Of a stretch of 64,000 bases of DNA, positions 16,707 through 22,943 are shown piece after piece (within the stretch, counting starts at the first letter, position 1; each line of letters starts with the position of its first letter). Below the pieces are notes generated by a model. That model searched no databases, was not told the DNA's origin, and saw only the letters and a program-made list of their open reading frames with translations. Location: NCBI RefSeq assembly GCF_900312975.1, contig NZ_LT990039.1, positions 2,418,001 through 2,482,000 of the forward strand, read 5' to 3'. The DNA comes from Massilistercora timonensis (lineage in GTDB: Bacteria; Bacillota; Clostridia; Lachnospirales; Lachnospiraceae). Position numbers and translations under genes: made by a program.

Positions 16707-17549
16707 ATGCGTGAAATCAATGTAAGCACCCTGACGGATGTGATCGAGCGGCTTTGTATCGAAGCCAACAATCATCTTCCCCAGGATGTAAAGTGCGCCA
16801 TCCAGGGCTGCCGTGCTTGCGAGGACGGAGAGATCGCCCAGGGCGTGCTGGATAATATTATTGAAAATTTTGAGATCGCGGACAAGGAAAATGTGCCCAT
16901 TTGCCAGGATACCGGGATGGCCTGTGTCTTCCTGGAGATCGGACAGGACGTCCACCTGACAGGAGGAGATCTTGCCGAGGCGGTGGATGAAGGCGTGCGC
17001 CGCGGTTACACCAACGGATATCTCCGGAAATCCGTGGTAAAAGATCCGGTGCGCCGGGGCAATACCGGGGATAATACACCGGCTATGCTCTATACGGAGA
17101 TCGTGCCTGGCGAGCAGATCAAAGTCACGGTAGGACCCAAGGGATTTGGAAGCGAAAATATGAGCCAGATCCGGATGTTCAAGCCTTCCGCGGGACTGCA
17201 GGGGATCAAGGATTTCATCCTGGAGGCGGTGGAGACCGCAGGCCCCAACCCCTGTCCGCCTATGGTAGTAGGCGTGGGCATCGGCGGCACCTTTGACAAA
17301 TGTGCCCTGCTGGCGAAAAAAGCGCTGATGCGCCCCTTAGATTCCTCCAATCCCGATCCCTTCTACGCAGATCTGGAGAAGGAAATGCTGGAGAAGATCA
17401 ATGAACTTGGCATCGGGCCCCAGGGATTTGGCGGCAGGACCACGGCCATCGGCCTGAATATCGAGACCCTGCCCACCCACATCGCGGGTATGCCCTGCGC
17501 AGTGAATATCAACTGCCATGTGACACGCCACAAATCGGAGGTGATATAA
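16707..17549 (+). CDS. Fumarate hydratase class I, alpha subunit
   Basis: Alpha subunit (280 residues) of the two-subunit, oxygen-sensitive [4Fe-4S] fumarase (or L(+)-tartrate dehydratase) family. Typical blocks are ICQDTGMACVFLEIG, the RRGNTGDNTPA stretch, GPKGFGSENMS and VGVGIGGTFDKC, which supply cluster cysteines and substrate contacts. It converts malate and fumarate; here probably malate to fumarate. The ATG at 16707 has a GGAG site, while a GTG at 16686 lies before it. The gene abuts the beta subunit directly. Confidence 0.93.
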   Translation: MREINVSTLTDVIERLCIEANNHLPQDVKCAIQGCRACEDGEIAQGVLDNIIENFEIADKENVPICQDTGMACVFLEIGQDVHLTGGDLAEAVDEGVRRGYTNGYLRKSVVKDPVRRGNTGDNTPAMLYTEIVPGEQIKVTVGPKGFGSENMSQIRMFKPSAGLQGIKDFILEAVETAGPNPCPPMVVGVGIGGTFDKCALLAKKALMRPLDSSNPDPFYADLEKEMLEKINELGIGPQGFGGRTTAIGLNIETLPTHIAGMPCAVNINCHVTRHKSEVI

Positions 17550-18113
17550 ATGGCAAGAAAGATTACCTTACCACTGACAGAAGAACTGGCAAAAACCCTT
17601 CACGCAGGAGACCAGGTGCTGCTCACCGGCACCATCTATACCTCCCGGGACGCAGGCCACAAGCGTATGTGTGAAGCCTTGGCAAGAGGCGAAGAACTGC
17701 CCTTTGATCCCACCGACGCCACCATCTACTATGTAGGGCCTACACCGGCCAAGCCGGGCCAGGTGATCGGAAGCGCCGGCCCCACCACCAGCGGACGGAT
17801 GGACGCTTACGCGCCCACCATGATGTCCGTAGGCGCCCGGGGCATGATCGGCAAAGGCGCCCGCCTGCCGGAAGTAGTAGAAGCCATGAAAAAATACAGC
17901 GGCGTTTATTTTGGCGCCATCGGCGGCGCAGGGGCTTTGCTTGCCAAGTGCATTAAGAAAGCAGAACTGATCGCATACGAAGACCTGGGCGCAGAAGCCC
18001 TGCGGAAGCTGTACGTAGAAGACATGCCACTGGTAGTCATCATTGACAGCGAAGGGAAAAACCTGTACGAAGAAGGCCGGGAAGCATATCTTGCGGGGCG
18101 TAAAGGGGAATAG
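17550..18113 (+). CDS. Fumarate hydratase class I, beta subunit
   Basis: Beta subunit, 187 residues, starting right after the alpha stop codon. The VLLTGTIYTSRDAGHKRM block, the YYVGPTPAKPGQ and the GSAGPTTSGRMD motifs are those of class I fumarase/tartrate dehydratase beta chains, and AIGGAGALLAKCI follows. It completes the enzyme that links malate dehydrogenase to fumarate reductase in this operon. A hairpin 15 bases downstream marks the likely end of the transcript. Confidence 0.93.
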   Translation: MARKITLPLTEELAKTLHAGDQVLLTGTIYTSRDAGHKRMCEALARGEELPFDPTDATIYYVGPTPAKPGQVIGSAGPTTSGRMDAYAPTMMSVGARGMIGKGARLPEVVEAMKKYSGVYFGAIGGAGALLAKCIKKAELIAYEDLGAEALRKLYVEDMPLVVIIDSEGKNLYEEGREAYLAGRKGE

Positions 18114-18128
18114 TTATTTGTTTAACAG

Positions 18129-18161
18129 AGGACGTAGCAAAATGCAAAAAGGCTACGTCCT
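18129..18161 (+). terminator. Hairpin at the end of the fumarase operon
   Basis: AGGACGTAGC (18129-18138) and GCTACGTCCT (18152-18161) form a perfect ten-base stem with a 13-base loop. There is no clear T-run after it, so it may instead be the first part of the REP-like repeats that follow. Confidence 0.5.
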
Positions 18162-18172
18162 AAATTGACTTC

Positions 18173-18211
18173 TGGGGTGTACCAAAATGCAAAATGGGGT
18201 GTACCAAAATG
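18173..18211 (+). repeat. Tandem pair of a 17-base REP-like unit
   Basis: The unit TGGGGTGTACCAAAATG occurs at 18173-18189 and 18195-18211, 22 bases apart, with CAAAA between. Its G-run then AT-rich pattern resembles the arms of the palindrome at 18860, suggesting related REP-type non-autonomous elements. Confidence 0.6.
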
Positions 18212-18299
18212 ACATCTTGCCAGCCAAAACCATCTGAACTATAATGTCTGTATGAGCAAAAACAGCCGGAAAATGGCGGAAATATGGAGGAAATCGAAA

Positions 18300-18842
18300 A
18301 TGTATATCAGTGAGATCACTACCACGGTGCCGGAGAATGTGAAGGAACGGGTGCCGTTGGAGCAGGAGGTTTACAAGGTGTTCACCAAACTGGGGATTCC
18401 TTTTGAGCGGGTGGACAACGATCCGGCGGCCTCTATGGAGGAGTGTGCGGAGATCGGGGAGGTGCTTCAGGCGCCTGTGCGCAAGGACGTGTTCCTGTGC
18501 AACCAGAAGAAGACCACCTTCTTCCTGCTTCTGATGCCGGATGATAAGGCCTTTGACACTGCTTCTTTCAGCAAGAAGCTGGGGGTTTCTCACATGTCCT
18601 TTGCCTCTCCGGAGCACATGATGGAGCATATCGGCTGCAAGCCGGGGAGCGCCAGCGTGGTAGGGCTTCTCAACGATGAGGACGACTATGTGCAGCTGAT
18701 CATTGACAAAGAGGTGGCGGAGGCAGAGTGGTTCGTCTGCAACACCGGGATCAACACCACCCATCTGAAGTTCAAGACCCAGGATCTTCTGAAGAAGTTC
18801 CTGCCCTATACCCATCACAGACCGCGGATCGTGGATCTGTAG
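18300..18842 (+). CDS. PrdX/YbaK-type aminoacyl-tRNA deacylase
   Basis: A 180-residue protein of the YbaK/ProRS-editing-domain family, PrdX (ProX) subgroup, which hydrolyses mischarged Ala-tRNA(Pro) in the cytoplasm. Visible features are VYKVFTKLGIPFERVDND, a lysine-bearing VFLCNQKKTTFFLLL strand and the GCKPGSASVVGLLND loop typical of the fold. The ATG at 18300 has a GGAGG site nine bases upstream; an upstream in-frame ATG at 18252 lacks one. It lies between two repeat elements and is not part of an obvious operon. Confidence 0.85.
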   Translation: MYISEITTTVPENVKERVPLEQEVYKVFTKLGIPFERVDNDPAASMEECAEIGEVLQAPVRKDVFLCNQKKTTFFLLLMPDDKAFDTASFSKKLGVSHMSFASPEHMMEHIGCKPGSASVVGLLNDEDDYVQLIIDKEVAEAEWFVCNTGINTTHLKFKTQDLLKKFLPYTHHRPRIVDL

Positions 18843-18859
18843 AAAAGAAAAATTAAAAA

Positions 18860-18933
18860 GGGACAGGGTATTTTCAATCTGGGACGGGGTATTTTCGAAA
18901 ATACTACGTCCCAGATTGAAAATACCCTGTCCC
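18860..18933. repeat. Long REP/MITE-like palindrome
   Basis: Two 37-base arms (18860-18896 and 18897-18933) are reverse complements except at two positions, and meet with no spacer. Each arm itself holds two related units, GGGACAGGGTATTTTC and GGGACGGGGTATTTTC in the left arm. Such GGGACAGG-type palindromes are commonly linked with REP-associated tyrosine transposases. No transposase gene is in the window. Confidence 0.75.
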
Positions 18934-18937
18934 CATG

Positions 18938-18966
18938 TTGACAGACTGAAAGATCAGTGGTAAATT
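18938..18966 (+). promoter_or_regulatory. Possible promoter before the Rpn pseudogene
   Basis: TTGACA (18938-18943) and TAAATT (18961-18966) with 17-base spacing, just outside the palindrome. The -10 box matches only four of six positions. Confidence 0.4.
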
Positions 18967-19102
18967 TGCCATAACAAAAAGCATTTACATTTCTAGCTGT
19001 TCACTTCTTGGCGGCGTCTGCCGCGTCGAACATTCAGACAGGATCTGTCAGAAGAAATCTCAATGCTTTGTATCCCAATCAAACAACGCAGAGAGGTTTA
19101 TC

Positions 19103-19901
19103 ATGATTTTCGAGGACAAGAGGAAACTGCTGGAACTGTACAATGCCATCAGTGGGAAACATTATGAGGATTCGGAACTTCTGGAGATCAACACCCTGGA
19201 GAACGCCATCTATATGTCAATGAAGAATGACTTGTCATTCCTCATCGACGCCCAGCTGTCCCTGTATGAACATCAGTCTACTTACAGTCCCAATCTGTCG
19301 CTGCGTTTTTTCTTTTATTTATCGGACATGTTCTCAGGGATGACGATGGATGCCAACCTGTACGGGACAAAGCGGGTAGTATTGCCAGTCCCCAGGTTTG
19401 TCGTCTTCTACAACGGGGAGGCGGATCAGCCGGATCGGCAGATCTGACCTGTACACGGTGAAAGAAGAAGAACCTATGCTGGATCTGAAGGTGCTGGTGC
19501 TGAACGTGAACCAGGGGCATAACCCGGAGTTGATGGAGGCCTGTCATACCCTGTGGGAATACGCAGAGTATACGGGACGGGTGAGGAAGTACGCCAAAGA
19601 ACAGCCCATCGCGGAAGCGGTGGAGCAGGCCATTACGGAATGTATCCAGGAGGGGATCCTGAAGGAGTTCTTGGAGAAGAATCGCAGGGAGGTGAAGAAC
19701 GTGAGTATCTATGAATATGACCAGGAGAAGCATATCCGGCAGGAGCGGGAAGAAGCCTGGGAGGCCGGCCAGATGGATAAATTGCAGGAACAGATCCAGA
19801 AGAAGCTGGCCAAAGGAAAGACCATCCCGGAGATCGCGGAGGCCCTGGAGGAGGAAGAAGATACCATCCGGCAGTTGATGAAAAGGATTGTGAATAATTA
19901 A
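19103..19901 (+). pseudogene. Rpn family nuclease/transposase-like gene, frameshifted
   Basis: Two reading frames together spell one Rpn-family (PD-(D/E)XK) recombination-promoting nuclease. The first (19103-19447) gives INTLENAIYMSMKNDLSFLI, YEHQSTYSPNLSLRF and FVVFYNGE; the second resumes near 19443 with SDLYTVKEEEP and runs through VLNVNQGHN and a charged coiled C-terminus to 19901. Family members read continuously across this point, so a deletion of about 11 bases (3n+2) near 19441 probably broke the gene. It also looks short at the N-terminus compared with full family proteins of about 300 residues. It lies next to a REP-like palindrome. Confidence 0.8.
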
Positions 19902-19920
19902 TCAGAGTATGCAGTGAAAA

Positions 19921-19945
19921 GGCATGTGTGGTCACATGCCTTTTT
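19921..19945 (+). terminator. Rho-independent terminator after the Rpn pseudogene
   Basis: GGCATGTG (19921-19928), loop TGGT, CACATGCC (19933-19940), then TTTTT. It is a perfect eight-base stem with T-run. Confidence 0.85.
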
Positions 19946-19983
19946 GTATGGGAATATCCGGATGATATGCTTTAAAAAAGAGA

Positions 19984-20012
19984 TTGATAGTCTGAAAAAA
20001 AGATGTTATAGT
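19984..20012 (+). promoter_or_regulatory. Sigma-A promoter of the HTH-GHKL-STAS gene
   Basis: TTGATA (19984-19989) and TATAGT (20007-20012), spacing 17, in very AT-rich DNA 43 bases before the ATG at 20055. Confidence 0.65.
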
Positions 20013-20054
20013 TGAATAAATATAAAATATAGTTTAAAAAACGGAGAAAAAGTT

Positions 20055-21155
20055 ATGTCGTTTACAGAGGCAAAGCGCATGGCAATACAGAACTATATGC
20101 TGGACAAGATCCGAAGTCAGGAGAAGGATTTCCTGAAGAAGACGGCAGAGAATTTCGGGATTTCCGAGACTTCTGTCCGGCGCTATATAAATGATTGCCT
20201 GAGAAACGGGATCCTTATGAAAGAGGAAGAGACGCCAACGGGATGGCAACTGAAGACGGTTTCTGCGCAGTGGAACTGGGATCTGGGCGAAGGGGATTTT
20301 GAAGAAGACGCTGCTTTCTGGGAATGTATCCATCCATTTCTCCAGGATCTTACCGGGAATGTGAGGGATATCTGGTATTATGTCTTTACGGAGATCCTGA
20401 ATAATGCGATCGAGCATTCGGGAGGCAGTAAGATTTCCTGTGCGATTCAGAAGGATGAATTGTATACAGAGATCTCTATTGTGGATAACGGGATCGGAGT
20501 CTTTCGCAGGATCCGGGATTACGCGCAAGAAAAACTGGGGATGAAGATGAATGCCGTTCAGGCGGTGCTGGAATTGTATAAAGGAAAATTCACAACGGAT
20601 CCGTCGTCTCATTCAGGGGAAGGCATTTTCTTTGCATCTAAAATGCTCTCAGAATTTGCGATCTGGTCAGAGGATACCTACTATTCCTGGCGGTGTGATG
20701 ACAGGGATCGGTTTGTGCAGTCGCATTTATTGGCTTACTATACCAGATTGGAGGGGATCGGAACCATGGCGGTTATGAAACTTGCAAATAACGCAGCGCA
20801 TACGTCCAGAGCGGTATTTGATGAATTTGCCCCGCTGGAAGAAGGGTTTGTTAAAACCCTGATCCCGTTGAAAGAAATGTGCCCGATGGGAGATCCGGTG
20901 GCCAGGTCCCAGGCCAGGCGGATCCTGCGACGGCTGGATGAATTTGAGGAGATCATTTTCGATTTTCAGGGAATTGAGTTCATGGGACAGGGATTCGCAG
21001 ACGAGGTATTCCGGGTATTCCAGGATCAACATCCAAAGATCACCTTGACGGTGATCAATGCCAACAGGTCGGTGGAAGGGATGATCCGGCATGTGAGACG
21101 GCGGGGGGAGGAACTGGCAGACGCTTTTGGACAGGAATCTGCCGGCCCCTCATAA
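20055..21155 (+). CDS. HTH - GHKL ATPase - STAS-like regulator
   Basis: A 366-residue cytoplasmic protein with an unusual domain order. Residues 1-60 look like a winged helix or HTH (KTAENFGISETSVRRYIND). Residues 95-230 are a GHKL ATPase fold: N box TEILNNAIEHS, G1 box DNGIGVF, G2 box SHSGEGIF. Residues 275-350 resemble a DUF4325/STAS-like domain (IIFDFQGIEFMGQGFADEVF). No membrane segment, histidine phospho-acceptor or receiver partner is visible. It could act like a one-piece SpoIIAB/SpoIIAA-style switch tied to DNA binding. The role is inferred; its transcript ends at a hairpin shared with the convergent Spo0A-C gene. Confidence 0.75.
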   Translation: MSFTEAKRMAIQNYMLDKIRSQEKDFLKKTAENFGISETSVRRYINDCLRNGILMKEEETPTGWQLKTVSAQWNWDLGEGDFEEDAAFWECIHPFLQDLTGNVRDIWYYVFTEILNNAIEHSGGSKISCAIQKDELYTEISIVDNGIGVFRRIRDYAQEKLGMKMNAVQAVLELYKGKFTTDPSSHSGEGIFFASKMLSEFAIWSEDTYYSWRCDDRDRFVQSHLLAYYTRLEGIGTMAVMKLANNAAHTSRAVFDEFAPLEEGFVKTLIPLKEMCPMGDPVARSQARRILRRLDEFEEIIFDFQGIEFMGQGFADEVFRVFQDQHPKITLTVINANRSVEGMIRHVRRRGEELADAFGQESAGPS

Positions 21156-21169
21156 CGAAGGGCCGGCAG
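21139..21169. terminator. Bidirectional terminator hairpin between convergent genes
   Basis: CTGCCGGCCC (21139-21148) pairs with GGGCCGGCAG (21160-21169) around an 11-base loop. The stem overlaps the last codons of the plus-strand gene and stands nine bases from the end of the minus-strand gene. There is no strong T-run on either side. Confidence 0.6.
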
Positions 21170-21177
21170 GCGGATCA

Positions 21178-21516
21178 TCAGGTTCTTGATCTTTCTGATA
21201 TTAAGTAATGGTAGAGAAGGTCCAGGAATTCACTGTTGGTGGGCTTGGCCGGCAGCTCATACCCGGCGATCTGAAAGAGAAATCTGGAATTCCCGTGATA
21301 GTAACAGTTGTAGACTGCGGTGCGGATACAGCGCTCCACATTTATGCGTGAAGTGCCAAAGTGGTCCGCCACAGCGGGGTAGAGTTTCCTGCTGATGGAA
21401 AACAGATACTCTTCATCCTGAAGGCAGAGCAGCAGGGCGTAATGAAGGAAGTGAAATCCACGGTAGGTTGAATGGATCCCCAGTGTCAAAAGAAGTTCAC
21501 GAATCTGTTCTGACAT
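21178..21516 (-). CDS. Stand-alone Spo0A C-terminal DNA-binding domain protein
   Basis: A 112-residue protein that matches only the DNA-binding half of Spo0A: SRKLYPAVADHFGTS, the recognition region NVERCIRTAVYNC, and the family end motif KPTNSEF. The receiver domain is absent, so it cannot be activated by the Spo0F/Spo0B phosphorelay. It could bind 0A-box-like sites constitutively or compete with full Spo0A. The ATG at 21516 has a perfect AAAGGAGG site. It is divergent from rfbB, with 96 bases between them. Confidence 0.85.
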   Translation of the reverse strand: MSEQIRELLLTLGIHSTYRGFHFLHYALLLCLQDEEYLFSISRKLYPAVADHFGTSRINVERCIRTAVYNCYYHGNSRFLFQIAGYELPAKPTNSEFLDLLYHYLISERSRT

Positions 21517-21612
21517 AAAAAAACCTCCTTTTTATTTACTATAACCGTTTTGCGCATAGGGGGAAATATCATAAACAAAAAAAGAATAAAATGAAAGAGG
21601 GAGTTCGTTCTT

Positions 21613-22602
21613 ATGCAGACTATACTTGTAACCGGAGGAGCAGGTTTCATTGGCGCTAATTTTATAAATTGTATTCGGGGCAGATATCAGGATGCCCAGA
21701 TCTTGAACCTGGATAAACTGACCTATGCGGGAAACCTGGAGAATCTGGCCCCCTCATCAGCCGATCCTGGTTACCGGTTCATCCGGGGAGATATCTGTGA
21801 TCCTGAGACGGTGACCCGAATATTCCAGGAGTATGAGGTGGAGGGGGTCTTTCATTTCGCGGCGGAAAGCCATGTAGACCGGAGTATCCGGGATTCCGCC
21901 GCTTTTGTGCGGACCAATGTGCTGGGCACCCATAATCTTCTGGAAGCGGCTCGCCGGGCCTGGAGCCGGGAGGACGGAAATTTTTGTCCTGGGAAACGGT
22001 TTCTGTATGTGTCCACAGATGAGGTATATGGGTCTCTTGGGGCTTCCGATCCTGCTTTCCGGGAGGATTCCCCCTATCATCCCAACAATCCTTATGCTGC
22101 CAGCAAGGCGGCCGGGGACCTGCTGGTGCAGTCTTATATCCGTACCTATGGATTTCCGGCCAATATTACACACTGCGGAAATAATTACGGCCCCAGGCAG
22201 CATTCGGAAAAATTTCTTCCCACGGTGATCCGGGGACTGCTGAAAGGAGAAGAGATTCCCATCTACGGGGACGGCGAGAATGTCCGGGACTGGATCTATG
22301 TAGAAGATCATGTGAACGCCCTGGAAGCAGTCTGGACAAAGGGAGAACCGGGGGAGACTTACAACATCGGAGCTTCCTGTGAGCGGCGGAATCTTAAGAT
22401 GGCCGAAACCTTGATCCGGATTATGAAAGAGGAAGGGCTCCCGGTCCCGGAAGGAGGAAGGCTGGTTCATGTGGAAGACCGCAAGGCCCATGACCGGCGC
22501 TACGCCCTGGATACGCAAAAGATCCGGGCGCTGGGGTGGCGGCCGGAGACGGAACTGGAGGAAGGATTAAAGAAAACTGTGGAGTGGTACAGCAGGCGGT
22601 AG
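21613..22602 (+). CDS. rfbB: dTDP-glucose 4,6-dehydratase
   Basis: Extended short-chain dehydrogenase of 329 residues that turns dTDP-glucose into dTDP-4-keto-6-deoxyglucose, the second step of dTDP-rhamnose synthesis. Diagnostic parts are TGGAGFIGANF at the N-terminus, HFAAESHVDRSI, STDEVYGSLG, the YAASKA catalytic motif, NNYGPRQHSEKFLP and GDGENVRDWIYVEDH. The partner genes rfbA, rfbC and rfbD are not in the window, so it is isolated here; they may be elsewhere on the chromosome. Confidence 0.93.
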   Translation: MQTILVTGGAGFIGANFINCIRGRYQDAQILNLDKLTYAGNLENLAPSSADPGYRFIRGDICDPETVTRIFQEYEVEGVFHFAAESHVDRSIRDSAAFVRTNVLGTHNLLEAARRAWSREDGNFCPGKRFLYVSTDEVYGSLGASDPAFREDSPYHPNNPYAASKAAGDLLVQSYIRTYGFPANITHCGNNYGPRQHSEKFLPTVIRGLLKGEEIPIYGDGENVRDWIYVEDHVNALEAVWTKGEPGETYNIGASCERRNLKMAETLIRIMKEEGLPVPEGGRLVHVEDRKAHDRRYALDTQKIRALGWRPETELEEGLKKTVEWYSRR

Positions 22603-22635
22603 CTGCAACAAGATCCATGCGCAGGTACCGGAAGC

Positions 22636-22782
22636 AGCATTCTGAAGGAACTGATCCAGAAGAAGCTGGCCAGAGGGAAGATCATCCCGGAGATCGCGGA
22701 TGCACTGGAAGAGGAAGAAGACACTATCCGGCAGTTGGTGGAAGAGATGAAAATGGATCAGAAAGAAAATTTGACAGAATAG
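22636..22782 (+). pseudogene. C-terminal fragment of an Rpn family nuclease gene
   Basis: The frame ending in TAG at 22780-22782 encodes LIQKKLARGKIIPEIADALE and EEEDTIRQLVEEM, nearly the same as the C-terminus of the broken Rpn gene at 19790-19890. Nothing of the nuclease domain precedes it; rfbB ends 33 bases upstream. This is a leftover of a second copy. The 341-base gap between rfbB and the GH25 gene holds only this fragment and a terminator. Confidence 0.75.
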
Positions 22783-22800
22783 AATAACGTAATGAAAGTA

Positions 22801-22841
22801 GTGCCTTGTAGCTTTTGAAATGGCTGCAAGGTACTTTTTAT
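22801..22841 (+). terminator. Rho-independent terminator upstream of the GH25 gene
   Basis: GTGCCTTGTAGC (22801-22812) pairs with GCTGCAAGGTAC (22823-22834) with two wobble pairs, followed by a T-run and TATT. Confidence 0.75.
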
Positions 22842-22943
22842 TAGGATTTTATGAGAGCAAGAAATTTCCTGTTGAAAAAAGCAGCAAATAGTGCGAAAAT
22901 GAAAAGTGGCAATAACAGTGTGGCAATGAAAAAGGAGAAGTTT

